The position numbers and the translations under genes were made by a program. Positions 48,579 through 58,469 of a DNA stretch of 64,000 nt are shown here, in pieces. The stretch comes from Candidatus Omnitrophota bacterium. GTDB lineage: Bacteria; Omnitrophota; Gorgyraeia; Gygaellales; Profunditerraquicolaceae. Position 1 is the first letter of the stretch; each line of letters begins with the position of its first letter. The stretch covers positions 1-64,000 of the forward strand of contig JAUYDL010000029.1 of NCBI GenBank assembly GCA_030691865.1. Reading direction: 5' to 3'. The notes beneath the pieces were generated by a model. That model saw nothing but the letters and a program-made list of their open reading frames with translations. It had not been told where the DNA came from and did not search any database.

Positions 48579-49298
48579 TTAGTTTTTACACACGCAGACA
48601 AAATCCGAAGCAACCTTAAGATTAGACCGGGTAAGCCTAAAATCATTAATATTTATAATCTTGTAGAACCTCTTTACCGGATTAATCCCATCCGGTAAAA
48701 ATTTAAAAATTCCGCTTTTCTTAAGCCTTAAATAAAAATAATGCCTGGGGCTTAAATGCAGGCCATAGATTGTAACTTCTTTAAATACTCTTAACAAAGT
48801 CTCTCGCAGCTCTTCTAGCCTAAACTCTTTACAATGCGCAAGATTCTTTTTATAAGTTTTAGGCGATTTCATAACTTTATCTAAATTCAAAGTCGACAAA
48901 TACAGCGTTCCTTTATCTTTTAGCACTCTTCTTAACTGATTAAGGTATACCGGAATTAACTCCTCCGGAATATGCTCAATTACTTGAAAAGAACAAACGA
49001 TATCAAATTCCTGGTTTTTAAACTCCAATTTCAAAGCATCCATCGCTAAATACTTTAGATTATCAGCTTTATATTTCTTTTGCGCAGACAATACGACTTC
49101 AGATTCATAATCCACACCCTGAACAAACTTAGCCCTTTCGGCTAAAAAAGCACAACCATACCCATCCCCACAGCCAACATCAAGCACAGATTTACCAAGC
49201 ACATTATCTTTGATAAAAGAATAAACCTTAAGGTGCTGTAAATAAAAACTACGATCAGTCTCTTCAGGAATTATTCTTGTCTCGATCTTCTTAAGCAT
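48579..49298 (-). CDS. Class I SAM-dependent methyltransferase
   Basis: A 239-residue Rossmann methyltransferase: KSVLDVGCGDGYGCAFLAER (SAM loop), VQGVDYESEVVLSAQKKY, FDIVCSFQVIEHIPEELIPV and LRRVLKDKGTLYLSTLN. Probably methylates a sugar or a lipid-linked intermediate. Starts 8 bp inside the end of the upstream GT2 gene. Confidence 0.9.
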   Translation of the reverse strand: MLKKIETRIIPEETDRSFYLQHLKVYSFIKDNVLGKSVLDVGCGDGYGCAFLAERAKFVQGVDYESEVVLSAQKKYKADNLKYLAMDALKLEFKNQEFDIVCSFQVIEHIPEELIPVYLNQLRRVLKDKGTLYLSTLNLDKVMKSPKTYKKNLAHCKEFRLEELRETLLRVFKEVTIYGLHLSPRHYFYLRLKKSGIFKFLPDGINPVKRFYKIININDFRLTRSNLKVASDFVCVCKN

Positions 49299-49998
49299 TT
49301 TTTCCTAACCAAAATTTTACCTTTAATATCGTCCACAGCGCGGGAATCATATCCGTGGCCTTAACCGTTTTACCTTCTTTATGTGTCCGGGGCTTGTAAT
49401 AGACAGGAATCTCCCCGGTTTTATATCCACCCTTGCAAAGTTTACTTACCAACTCAAATGCAAAAGCCTGGCTACTAGCCTTACAGTTAAGTTTCTTTAA
49501 AACATTGATTTTAATTAAGTTTGTGCCGATAATATCAGTAAAATGTTTTCCGTACAACAGATTTATGAAAAATGTTGCGATAATCGTCCCCAGCCAAAAA
49601 GGCCTTTCTTTGATCAATTCTATGTTTGAGGTATTCACCCTACCTAAAAGGCGTGAACCAAAAACAACATCCAGGCCTTCATTTTCCATTTTATCTATCA
49701 TTTTTAAGGCATCTTCCATCTTGTATTCCAGATCCGCACCAGGCCCATAAACATAATCGCCTTGCGCCAGGCATATTCCTTCCCAGCCCGAATATCCGGC
49801 ACCCATATTTTTAGAGTGGAGAATTATTTTAAGCGTTTTGTCATCCTTTAAACCATCCAATATTTCTTTTGTACCGTCAGTTGAGCAGTTATCTATAACA
49901 ATTATTTCCTTATCAATCTTTAATACCTTAGCTTCTTGGATGGCTTTTAAGATTGTCAGTTTTTCATTAAAGCAACCTATAATAATTGTCAGTTTCAT
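49291..49998 (-). CDS. Family 2 glycosyltransferase (DPM-synthase-like)
   Basis: A 235-residue GT2: LTIIIGCFNEKLTILKAIQE, IIVIDNCSTDGTKEILDGLK, the GPGADLEYKMEDALKMID metal-binding part, and FGSRLLGRVNTSNIELIKER. The C-terminus FELVSKLCKGGYKTGEIPVY and YYKPRTHKEGKTVKATD is typical of polyprenyl-phosphate glycosyltransferases. It overlaps both the methyltransferase (8 bp) and the RfbH-like gene (4 bp). Confidence 0.9.
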   Translation of the reverse strand: MKLTIIIGCFNEKLTILKAIQEAKVLKIDKEIIVIDNCSTDGTKEILDGLKDDKTLKIILHSKNMGAGYSGWEGICLAQGDYVYGPGADLEYKMEDALKMIDKMENEGLDVVFGSRLLGRVNTSNIELIKERPFWLGTIIATFFINLLYGKHFTDIIGTNLIKINVLKKLNCKASSQAFAFELVSKLCKGGYKTGEIPVYYKPRTHKEGKTVKATDMIPALWTILKVKFWLGKNA

Positions 49999-51305
49999 AT
50001 TGTCATTCTGAAAAAATTATGTAAAATCCTCTCTACATAAGATAACATTGGCTTGGTAAGCCCCGGATAAACTCCTATCCAAAACAGATTATTCATAACT
50101 AAATCGGTGTTTTTTAAATTTCCTAACACTCGATGTTTTATATTTTTATAAGCCGGCTGCTTAAGTAAGTTCCCTCCAAATAACATTCTGGTGACAATCT
50201 TATTACTTTCAAGATAATTAACAATCTCTGCCCTTTTAAACGGCACATTTTCCTTAACCAGAATAGGAAAACCAAACCAGCTTGGATCAGAATACATCTG
50301 CGCCTGTGGCAGTATAAAATAATCGTTATATTTCTCAAAAATTTTATATAAGAATTTAAAGTTTCTTTTCCTTGCGTCAATAAAACCGGGTAGTTTTTCC
50401 AGTTGCGCGCAGCCGATAGCCGCCTGCATATCGGTAACCTTTAAGTTATATCCAATATGCGAATACACATACTTATGGTCATAGCTATAGGGCAAATCGC
50501 CAAACTTTTGCTTAAATCTCATTTTACAAGTATCATCATGCCCCGGTTCACACCAACAATCTCTCCCCCAATCACGAAAAGACATTATTATCCTTCTTAA
50601 TAACGGATTATTAGTTAAAACCGCTCCGCCCTCTCCCATGGTCAAATGGTGAGGTGGGTAGAAACTACAAGTAGAGATATCACCAAATGTTCCAGTATAT
50701 CTACCCTTATATTTGGATCCAAGACTATCGCAATTATCCTCAAGCCACCATAATTTATGTTTCTTTACTATCTGATTAATCTTATTAATATTTACCGGAT
50801 TCCCCAACGTGTGCGCCGTAAAAATCGCCTTTGACTTTTTAGTAATCGCTTTTTCTATTTTTTCTGCCTGTATATTATATGTTCCCATCTCTACATCAAT
50901 GAATACGGGCACAAGGTTATTCTGTAGAATCGGATTAAGCGTTGTCGGAAAACCGCAAGCAGTAGTAATTACTTCATCTCCGGGTTTTAATTGCCTTTCC
51001 TTTAACAGCGGCGAAGTCAATGCGGAAATTGCTAATAGGTTTGCCGATGAGCCTGAATTTGTAAGTAAACAAGATTTAACGCCTAAGAAACTTCCAAGCT
51101 TCTCCTCAAACATAGCAGCGTATCTTCCTGCAGTTAGCCAAAAATCAAGAGATGCATCAACTAAATTTATTAATTCCCTGGAATCATAAACTCTGCCGGC
51201 ATAATTAATTGTATTTTCACCAGAAATAAATTTTTTTTCTTTCGCTTCGGATTTATACAGCTTTTCAATTAATTTAAATATCTTTTTTCTGATTTTATTT
51301 TTCAT
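49995..51305 (-). CDS. RfbH-like CDP-4-keto-6-deoxyglucose 3-dehydrase (E1)
   Basis: A 436-residue PMP-dependent, [2Fe-2S]-containing dehydrase of the DegT fold. The usual PLP lysine is His: STCSFYPPHHLTMGEGGAVL, the hallmark of RfbH/E1. The Cys-rich DWGRDCWCEPGHDDTCKMRF supplies cluster ligands. Also visible are TNSGSSANLLAISALTSPLL and LEDNCDSLGSKYKGRYTG. RfbH removes the C3 hydroxyl of CDP-4-keto-6-deoxyglucose, giving 3,6-dideoxy sugars. A fitting dehydratase (63143-64000) and an acetolactate-synthase-like enzyme (58466-60265) are in the same cluster. Confidence 0.93.
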   Translation of the reverse strand: MKNKIRKKIFKLIEKLYKSEAKEKKFISGENTINYAGRVYDSRELINLVDASLDFWLTAGRYAAMFEEKLGSFLGVKSCLLTNSGSSANLLAISALTSPLLKERQLKPGDEVITTACGFPTTLNPILQNNLVPVFIDVEMGTYNIQAEKIEKAITKKSKAIFTAHTLGNPVNINKINQIVKKHKLWWLEDNCDSLGSKYKGRYTGTFGDISTCSFYPPHHLTMGEGGAVLTNNPLLRRIIMSFRDWGRDCWCEPGHDDTCKMRFKQKFGDLPYSYDHKYVYSHIGYNLKVTDMQAAIGCAQLEKLPGFIDARKRNFKFLYKIFEKYNDYFILPQAQMYSDPSWFGFPILVKENVPFKRAEIVNYLESNKIVTRMLFGGNLLKQPAYKNIKHRVLGNLKNTDLVMNNLFWIGVYPGLTKPMLSYVERILHNFFRMTI

Positions 51306-52376
51306 TTAATCAATAAAGTCCTCTTTTGTAAACACCTCAGAATAAAGCACTGGAAGTGGTTTACCGTATATTTTCTTAATTTCATAATCATTAATAAATT
51401 TTCTGTCCTCCGCAATAAGACAGGTATCAATATAATTTTTAAAGTATTTAATCTTCATCCCCCGTTGAATAATATCTTTTAACGACTCTTCAAAGAAGTT
51501 CCCCAATGAAACATGAATATACGGACATGGCATAACATCACCATATTTTGTGATAGATACCATTCTTTTTACCGCTATGCAACCCAAATTAAGGCCATAC
51601 GCTGGAGTTAGATGTGTGAATACATTATATTTTTTTTCCAGTTCGCGCATATACTCCATATCATCTTTACTAATAAGGACATTGTAATTCCCTTCCCATG
51701 CCCCGACAGGTTTGGCGTATGTTACAAATACCCCCACTCCTTTTTTCTTCGCAAATTCCAGGAATTCAATAAATTCCTGCGACCTAACCCTTTGTTTGGT
51801 AACTACAGTCGCCAATATGATATTTAGTCCTGCATCCAGACATGCATCGATTGCTTTTATCGCTCTTTCATGCGAACCGGCTTTACGCCTGAATTCATCG
51901 TGCTCAGTTGCAGAAAGGCTGTCCAGGCTTAGTTGAATCTTATCTAACCCTATATTCTTTAAATGTTTTGCTTTTTTAGCATCTAAAAACCATCCATTAG
52001 TGTCTGAGGTTATATAAAACTTCTGCGGGTCAATCGCCTTGACTATATCATCAAAATCAGGAAAAACTAATGGCTCCCCGCCAGTAATTACAATATGCGC
52101 TAAGCCCATTTCGTCAGCTTGCCGCGAAAGCTCCTTTACATCCTTAATCGTAAAGAACCTGCTCCCGTTTTTACCCCGCAGCTTAGTTATATCGCAATGC
52201 TGACAGGCAAAATTACATGTATAGTCGTATTGAAATTGTAATATAGCTACACTTTCTCCCCGCTTGATTTTTTCATCATATTTCATAATCTTCTCATAAA
52301 CATACGGCTTTTCTTTTTTCAGAAGTTTTCTTTTTTCGTTTTCTTCCGGTTTTAATTGCCCTTGTTGAGCCATCAT
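51306..52376 (-). CDS. Radical SAM/SPASM-type protein
   Basis: A 356-residue MoaA/SPASM-like radical SAM enzyme. The cluster motif is YDYTCNFACQHCDITKLRG, then LAHIVITGGEPLVFPDFDDI, YITSDTNGWFLDAKKAKHLK and DKIQLSLDSLSATEHDEFRR. The C-terminal part has CIAVKRMVSITKYGDVMPCP, consistent with a reduced auxiliary cluster. The substrate is unknown; a role in peptide or sugar modification is possible. It lies directly upstream of the RfbH-like gene with no gap. Confidence 0.88.
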   Translation of the reverse strand: MMAQQGQLKPEENEKRKLLKKEKPYVYEKIMKYDEKIKRGESVAILQFQYDYTCNFACQHCDITKLRGKNGSRFFTIKDVKELSRQADEMGLAHIVITGGEPLVFPDFDDIVKAIDPQKFYITSDTNGWFLDAKKAKHLKNIGLDKIQLSLDSLSATEHDEFRRKAGSHERAIKAIDACLDAGLNIILATVVTKQRVRSQEFIEFLEFAKKKGVGVFVTYAKPVGAWEGNYNVLISKDDMEYMRELEKKYNVFTHLTPAYGLNLGCIAVKRMVSITKYGDVMPCPYIHVSLGNFFEESLKDIIQRGMKIKYFKNYIDTCLIAEDRKFINDYEIKKIYGKPLPVLYSEVFTKEDFID

Positions 52377-52380
52377 GATA

Positions 52381-54036
52381 TCAATCTCCTAAGCTAAACG
52401 AAAGACTAAACATCTCTGCATATTTACGCCAAAAAGGTTTTTCTGTTATAATTGCCTTTGCGGTATCCATGTATTGTCGCGCTTTTTCCAGATTACCAAG
52501 TTTCTCGTAGCATTCTGCGGCATAGTAATATGCGATAGCATGGTCGCTTTTCGCTCTTATTGCATTCTCAAATCCTTTCAATGCCATTTCGTAATTTCCC
52601 AGGCGGAAGTCGCTGTTATATACAAAATTAAGCTCCAAATTTAAGATATATGCCATTTCCTGTATATATTCAGCGGTAAAATCTTCGGTTTCGACAACCG
52701 CTTTTTTATAATTGGTATCAGTAATCCGGCCTTTAAAATAATTTTTTTTAAGGCAGATATCGTACATTTCACTTCCTACAAGAGGAGTGGCAACATTAAT
52801 TCTAAACCAGTTTGCATAGATAGTTTTCAAAAAAATTCTTGAATCCTCAATATCCTGTTTTGTTTCACCAGGCAACCCGATTAAAATATTAACATCAGAA
52901 TATATTCCAACTTCACGGCAATCGTTAATTACACCTTTAATTATAGAAAGGTTAAGCGGTTTGTGCATTATTTCCTTTAAAACCCTTTTGCTTCCTGACT
53001 CAACCGACAAAACAAGCTGATTAACGCCTACCCTTTTAAAAGCTTCAAGCATTCCCCTGTCAAGAACATAAAGAGCCAATGAATTTGGAAAAAAAGCTGT
53101 TAACTGCAATTCCTTAAGTATATCAATGATTTCATAAACCCTTTGTTTATCCGCCATTAAGTGATCATCCTGAAAAATAATTGTCTTCGTACTGTATTGG
53201 TCTCTAAGGCGTTTAAAATCCTCTTTGATTCTGGGTAGGCTATAATAACGCATCTTTTTGCCGTGTACCGTGTGTGATGAACAAAAACAACAATTAAAAA
53301 CACAACCTCTAGAAGTCATCGCAACTAAATTTTGCTTTTTTCCGGTGACAGAAAGGTAAGCTGCTATTGTTGGGTTTGTTCGATAATCGTCTATTTCCAA
53401 AATGTCAAAATCATAAAAAGGAATTTCATCAAGGTCTTCTATATAATCATGCCTGAATGACTCCTTGTTTTCAGTTTTTCTCCGCGTAATCCACGATGGA
53501 TTTTCTTCAAGGTACTGCAATTTATCATCGGCTTTGACAAGGCCTAACAAAGGCTTTTCGCCTTCACCGTAGCAAAGGGTATCAAAACATATACTATCTC
53601 TAAAAATTTCATTATACATATTTGTTGGCACACCGCCACCGGCAACTATCATAGCATTCGGAAATATACCGCGGCAGCACTGCGCAATATCCAGCATACT
53701 TTGATATAACGGAGTAAATAATGCGGATATCCCTACTATGCTCGGGGCATAATCAACCCACGTTGGCGATGAAAGAAATCCTTGGAAAAAACCAGCAAAA
53801 GAAGAAAATTCGAAGCTTTTTATTTTATTTAAAACACAGTTAAAATCAATAAGTTTCGCTTGGGTTTCAGTATACTTTTTCAGATACGCACTCAAAGATA
53901 TTATACCTAAAGGCATGTCTGTAATTACAGCTCCGAAGGTACCTGATTTCTTTGACACTGCTTTTACATTGTAAGGGGGATTGACAAAATCGTCATAATT
54001 AATATTCGGCGGGACTATAAACAATATTCTATCCAT
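52381..54036 (-). CDS. B12-binding radical SAM protein with C-terminal TPR repeats
   Basis: A 551-residue protein. ATG at 54036 is preferred (AAGG six bases upstream) over a TTG six codons earlier. N-terminal B12 region MDRILFIVPPNINYDDFVNP, YAPSIVGISALFTPLYQSML, AMIVAGGGVPTNMYNEIF; radical SAM cluster TSRGCVFNCCFCSSHTVHG; then IIFQDDHLMADKQRVYEIID and LVLSVESGSKRVLKEIMHKP. The C-terminus has at least one TPR pair (LGNYEMALKGFENAIRAKSD, AIAYYYAAECYEKLGNLEK), suggesting protein partners. Substrate unknown. Confidence 0.9.
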   Translation of the reverse strand: MDRILFIVPPNINYDDFVNPPYNVKAVSKKSGTFGAVITDMPLGIISLSAYLKKYTETQAKLIDFNCVLNKIKSFEFSSFAGFFQGFLSSPTWVDYAPSIVGISALFTPLYQSMLDIAQCCRGIFPNAMIVAGGGVPTNMYNEIFRDSICFDTLCYGEGEKPLLGLVKADDKLQYLEENPSWITRRKTENKESFRHDYIEDLDEIPFYDFDILEIDDYRTNPTIAAYLSVTGKKQNLVAMTSRGCVFNCCFCSSHTVHGKKMRYYSLPRIKEDFKRLRDQYSTKTIIFQDDHLMADKQRVYEIIDILKELQLTAFFPNSLALYVLDRGMLEAFKRVGVNQLVLSVESGSKRVLKEIMHKPLNLSIIKGVINDCREVGIYSDVNILIGLPGETKQDIEDSRIFLKTIYANWFRINVATPLVGSEMYDICLKKNYFKGRITDTNYKKAVVETEDFTAEYIQEMAYILNLELNFVYNSDFRLGNYEMALKGFENAIRAKSDHAIAYYYAAECYEKLGNLEKARQYMDTAKAIITEKPFWRKYAEMFSLSFSLGD

Positions 54037-54062
54037 ATATTGCCTTATCAACAATCATAATA

Positions 54063-55199
54063 TTAAACAACTTCCAATCCAAAATCCCTCAATATAGAAA
54101 CTTTAATATTTCTACCATACTTCTGTTGTATAATCCCTGCCACTTCATCTGAGTAACTGGCAGCCATAACAATAACAGCATCTACCGGGTCTGATTCAAG
54201 CGCGTCGGGAGAAACTATTGGGATATGTGTGGCTGGCGTATATTTACCCTGTTTAAATGGTGCAGAGTCAACGACATACCTGATTTTACCGGCTAAATCC
54301 ATTAAAGAGATAACTGCGAGCGCCTGATGTCCGGCTCCCCATATCGCCACCTTTTTACCCTTAAAACGACGGATATATTTTTCCACTCCATTCTTAATTT
54401 GTACTTGATATTTATGAAAATCCGATATATCCAATTTTATTCTTTTTCTTACAATAGCGGAAATTATGTAGTCATGCCAAACTTCATTACAGCTAATAAC
54501 ATCAAAACCATTCAGCTTTAACAGGGCATTCAGAGTTTCCTTGGAAAAATAAAACAGGTGATCTCCTATGAATTCAGAAAAAAGCTTTTTTCGCAAAATC
54601 ATATCAAAATTCGGGACCTCAATCAGCCCTACAGCATTATCTGTCAAATTATTATATATACCCCTCAAGGTAGAATTTGGCTCCGGAAGATGCTCAAGAA
54701 AGCTTAAAATGAAAAATGCTTCAAATGGAGCGTATTTTAATTGAGCAGCGCTGTTCTGAATAAATCCTTTTGAAACCTTTAGCCTGCTTTTGACACACTC
54801 TGCCACGGACTCGCCTGAATACTCCAAGCCATAGGCATCCACGCCAAATTTATTCATAATGGACAGGGATTCTCCACGTCCACAGCCAATCTCAATAATT
54901 CTTTTATTTTTAAGCGAAAAATCTTTTACAAAACTACCAAATTGCCTTTGCCGAAAACTCTTCATCTCATTTGAGATTCCGCAGGCGCGTATAACCTGTC
55001 TATAATAAGGCACTGGCTCGCTATTTAACTGCGCCAACCCGCAGCCTGAACACTGACAGAGTTCCAGATTAATTCCTTTATCGCTTCCAAGCGACTTTAA
55101 ATCCGGTAAAAATTGAGCGGCCTTTGGCATATTTTTGTAGCGCAGCAATGGCACTTTAAAAAATTTGTTACCACATACCCTGCATTTTTTTATTGGCAT
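54063..55199 (-). CDS. Sugar C-methyltransferase (TylC3/NovU-like)
   Basis: A 378-residue three-part methyltransferase. The N-terminal zinc-binding segment has CRVCGNKFFKVPLLRYKNMP and LCQCSGCGLAQLNSEPVPYY. The central SAM domain has RIIEIGCGRGESLSIMNKF, FFILSFLEHLPEPNSTL, and the C-terminal Rossmann-like part KKVAIWGAGHQALAVISLMD. This layout is that of C-methyltransferases that add methyl groups to keto-deoxysugars. With RfbH and dehydratase genes it supports synthesis of a branched deoxysugar. Confidence 0.88.
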   Translation of the reverse strand: MPIKKCRVCGNKFFKVPLLRYKNMPKAAQFLPDLKSLGSDKGINLELCQCSGCGLAQLNSEPVPYYRQVIRACGISNEMKSFRQRQFGSFVKDFSLKNKRIIEIGCGRGESLSIMNKFGVDAYGLEYSGESVAECVKSRLKVSKGFIQNSAAQLKYAPFEAFFILSFLEHLPEPNSTLRGIYNNLTDNAVGLIEVPNFDMILRKKLFSEFIGDHLFYFSKETLNALLKLNGFDVISCNEVWHDYIISAIVRKRIKLDISDFHKYQVQIKNGVEKYIRRFKGKKVAIWGAGHQALAVISLMDLAGKIRYVVDSAPFKQGKYTPATHIPIVSPDALESDPVDAVIVMAASYSDEVAGIIQQKYGRNIKVSILRDFGLEVV

Positions 55200-55208
55200 A
55201 AAATACTC

Positions 55209-57590
55209 CTACTCCTGCCGATACGTAAAAATAGAAAGTAAGGCAATAAAATAAAAACAAGCGCTTCCAATTAATACTAAATTAAATCCGAATGACATAG
55301 CAATCATGATTGCTGCAATCGAAGCAATAACCGAAGCAGAACCATTTATCGCCCAAGCCCAAGGGACCAAACTACCGTCTTTGGTAGAAATAAGCCTTAG
55401 GCCAAGAGGAAAAGCAAAACCCATAAAATAAGAAATGGGGGCTACGACCATAGTCACAATACCAATACGAAACCACAGGGACGATAACAGAAAAAGATTT
55501 GACAAAAAAGGCATAAGTTTAACAAGGATAAGTATAAAAATGCCGCAGATAAACACAAGTGCCATTATCCATTGCTTTAGATGCTTCTTTATTAAACCCG
55601 AAGATAGGCTTCCAAACCCCGCTCCAGCCAAAATTGCCGGTATAACTACTGCCATTGAATAAATAGGGCTGCCTAAAAAAAGAACAAACTTTTGCAAAAT
55701 GCCCATTTCAAGGAGCATGAATGCAAAACCAATTGAGAAAAAATAAAAACAGGTAAAAAGGCCTAAATTCGATATGCTGGCTCTTTTTCTTGTAAACATA
55801 AGCGGTAGCAAAACAAGGATGAGAGATAAAACTGATGCGTGTAAAAAAAGAAATGACAAAACAAAAATGTGCCACACCCCTCTTATGCTATTGAAATATG
55901 CTGACGTCCATGGTGCTGACGGCTTTATTTGCAAGGGGCCCTTTCTATTGTAGTGATAAAAAAAAGGAATATCATCGGTACTCGGCGTAACATCAAATTC
56001 ATATTTGTTATAAAACTCGCTTTCGGTATTGCTATCAGAATATTTAGCCAGGCTCACAAAAGGCTCCATGTAATTTCGCTGGCCCTCACTAACAACAGCG
56101 ATGTCAGGATACCAAATTTCCAGCCTATTTGATTTGCAAAATTGAATGAGCTTTTCCTTCTCTGCCCGACTAAAAGGTTTCGTCTTAAAAATTACATTCC
56201 CTACTGTCTTATTCTGAGAGGCTATAACAACTATGTGCTCGCTCGGCCTTTTATATCCTTTCTCTCGGCATGCCGCAAGGGCTATTGAGAAGACACGTAA
56301 CGCTTCTTTTGGTTTTTCTGGATAGGCCCATCTGCCTATCTGAATATAACCGGTATCCGTTAAATGGTCCAGATAATCAATAAAAGCTTCTTTGGTATAA
56401 AGAAAACTGTCAGAAAGTGTATAGGCTCCTGTTGAAAGCGCAAGAAAACTATCAGTATAATATAATATTATAGCGTCATATTTATATGGCGATCTCCTTA
56501 CAAAACTCCTTCCGTCTTCTACAAAGAGGTTTATGTTATTATAAGAAAAGACATTGTTGATCTGATCTGAAAATTTCTCTCTTATTAAATACGCTGTTGT
56601 CGGATTAATCTCTACCGCATCAACTATTTTCGCAGAATTAAATACTGCTGTAAGAACATCAAATCCACCTCCAGCTCCAATAACAAGCACTCGCTCTGGC
56701 GCAACATCGGCCAAAACATAGGCTGCATTTCTATCAACAAATGTTGTTCGTAATAAATCCCGTGATAAAGCAGGGCTATAAAACCAAGCCATCGCGTCTC
56801 CATCCATAACTATATATTTAAATCCCGGTGCCTTTTTATACGATATAACATCAATACGGGAAATCGGGTTCCATTTTGTGTATTCAACCTCTGTATCCTC
56901 CTGAAACACGGTCCAAAATTGCTTGTGCTTTTCTGGTAAGATGTTATGAAAGATGGAGTCTTCCGGGAAAGCAAGTATCAATATTAAAAAAATGGGCCAA
57001 ATTAAAATAGCTCTTTTATGTTTATGAAGTTTATGCTGGAGGTTTATATATAATAGCGGGGCTATACTTAAAAGCGAGGTTATAGTTACTAAGTGTGAGG
57101 CTCCTATTGGGCCAATGGACACAATAAAAAATAAACATCCTAAACTAGACCCAATTAAGTTAAAAAAATAAATTTTTGCTGTTATGCCAGGAAAACGCAT
57201 AAACGAGCCCCCGATTGCTAACCCAGCAAAAAAATACGGCAACATAAGTATTAAATATGTTGCCATCAGTCCAAAAATTATCTTTGGATTAGGCGATAAT
57301 GCGAACGTATCTATAATTGGGTAATATCCGTACTTAGACGAAATAAAGACTGAGATAGATAAACCTATAAGACAAAACGCATAAAAAGATTCATCGGAAA
57401 GATTTTTTAATTTGTTTGATAAAAATAATACCGTACCGCTTGTTGCAAATCCCAGTAACGCCATAGTTATTACAATATAGACAAAATGATACCATAATGC
57501 TACGGATAGGATGCGTATTTGCAGAAGCTGTAATTCCAGCGTCACCGCGGAGGTAACCAAGACTATAAAAAACAGCAATCTTCTTGACAT
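55209..57590 (-). CDS. Membrane protein with spermidine-synthase-like domain
   Basis: A 793-residue protein with an N-terminal bundle of about five to six helices (residues ~5-215), a central Rossmann domain like polyamine aminopropyltransferases (ERVLVIGAGGGFDVLTAVFN, VDAVEINPTTAYLIREKF, LFVEDGRSFVRRSPYKYDAI) and a C-terminal bundle of about seven helices. Membrane-bound SpeE-like proteins of this sort occur in many bacteria; the substrate is unknown and may not be a polyamine. It lies within the glycan operon. Confidence 0.85.
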   Translation of the reverse strand: MSRRLLFFIVLVTSAVTLELQLLQIRILSVALWYHFVYIVITMALLGFATSGTVLFLSNKLKNLSDESFYAFCLIGLSISVFISSKYGYYPIIDTFALSPNPKIIFGLMATYLILMLPYFFAGLAIGGSFMRFPGITAKIYFFNLIGSSLGCLFFIVSIGPIGASHLVTITSLLSIAPLLYINLQHKLHKHKRAILIWPIFLILILAFPEDSIFHNILPEKHKQFWTVFQEDTEVEYTKWNPISRIDVISYKKAPGFKYIVMDGDAMAWFYSPALSRDLLRTTFVDRNAAYVLADVAPERVLVIGAGGGFDVLTAVFNSAKIVDAVEINPTTAYLIREKFSDQINNVFSYNNINLFVEDGRSFVRRSPYKYDAIILYYTDSFLALSTGAYTLSDSFLYTKEAFIDYLDHLTDTGYIQIGRWAYPEKPKEALRVFSIALAACREKGYKRPSEHIVVIASQNKTVGNVIFKTKPFSRAEKEKLIQFCKSNRLEIWYPDIAVVSEGQRNYMEPFVSLAKYSDSNTESEFYNKYEFDVTPSTDDIPFFYHYNRKGPLQIKPSAPWTSAYFNSIRGVWHIFVLSFLFLHASVLSLILVLLPLMFTRKRASISNLGLFTCFYFFSIGFAFMLLEMGILQKFVLFLGSPIYSMAVVIPAILAGAGFGSLSSGLIKKHLKQWIMALVFICGIFILILVKLMPFLSNLFLLSSLWFRIGIVTMVVAPISYFMGFAFPLGLRLISTKDGSLVPWAWAINGSASVIASIAAIMIAMSFGFNLVLIGSACFYFIALLSIFTYRQE

Positions 57591-57593
57591 GCC

Positions 57594-58469
57594 TTATCTC
57601 CCCTTATTTTTTTCGATAATCTGCTTATTTGAATCATACCAGTTATATAAAGCTTTAAGCGACTTATCAATCGGAGAAAACTTAAAATCTTTCAATTCAT
57701 CCAAAATTAATGAATTATCCCCGCTATATTCTTGGCCAAGTCCTTCGGTTTTAATGATTATCTTCAATTTTTTACCGGATATTTTAGCAATTTTATCAGC
57801 TATACCCTTAAAATCGACAGTCTCCCCGGTGCATACGTTATAGACGTTCTTCCGGGGTTTGTTATCGATAAACCATTTTACGATTTTTACCAAATCATCA
57901 ATATATAAGAAATCAAAGAATTTATTTTGGTTAATACTAACGGGTAAGCCAAGAACAGCATTGCAGCAAGCATTTGGAATAAAACGAGTGCGCCAATCAT
58001 CATATTTACCAAAAACGCCAAAAAGCCTAAGATTGTAAATATTGCTGCTTGACTGCGCGTATTTAGTCATTATATACTTTGAGAAACCGTATTGATCTTG
58101 CGGAACATGCTGGTTGAAATATTCTTCCTTCATCTTAGGTATCCAGTTTTCCCTGCCAAACTCCGCGCCCGAGCCAAAATAAATCATTTTTCCAAAATAA
58201 TCCTTACATCTGGCAAGGTTAAAAAACATTTTCAAATTATTTTCCAGGACTTTTAAAGGATCTTTTATGGAATGTTTTGGCGCGGCGTCATAGGTAGCCG
58301 TATGGATAATTACATCAAATGCGTTACTCTTTATATAATCAAAAATCTTCTGTGAGTCTAAAAGATTAAGTTCTCCACTATTTAAAGAAACAATATCGTA
58401 TTCGCTATTTAATTGTTCAGATAAATTTCGAGCAATAAATCCAGTTCCTCCGGTGATTAATATTTTCAT
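57594..58469 (-). CDS. NAD-dependent epimerase/dehydratase (SDR family)
   Basis: A 291-residue extended short-chain dehydrogenase: ILITGGTGFIARNLSEQLNS (cofactor loop), the catalytic YGFSKYIMTKYAQSS (Tyr-x-x-x-Lys) and RLFGVFGKYDDWRTRFIPN, ending VYNVCTGETVDFKGIADKI. It may reduce or epimerise a keto-sugar nucleotide. It overlaps the TPP enzyme gene by 4 bp; in the yersiniose pathway a reductase accompanies an acetolactate-synthase-like enzyme, so a similar pairing is plausible. Confidence 0.9.
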   Translation of the reverse strand: MKILITGGTGFIARNLSEQLNSEYDIVSLNSGELNLLDSQKIFDYIKSNAFDVIIHTATYDAAPKHSIKDPLKVLENNLKMFFNLARCKDYFGKMIYFGSGAEFGRENWIPKMKEEYFNQHVPQDQYGFSKYIMTKYAQSSSNIYNLRLFGVFGKYDDWRTRFIPNACCNAVLGLPVSINQNKFFDFLYIDDLVKIVKWFIDNKPRKNVYNVCTGETVDFKGIADKIAKISGKKLKIIIKTEGLGQEYSGDNSLILDELKDFKFSPIDKSLKALYNWYDSNKQIIEKNKGR

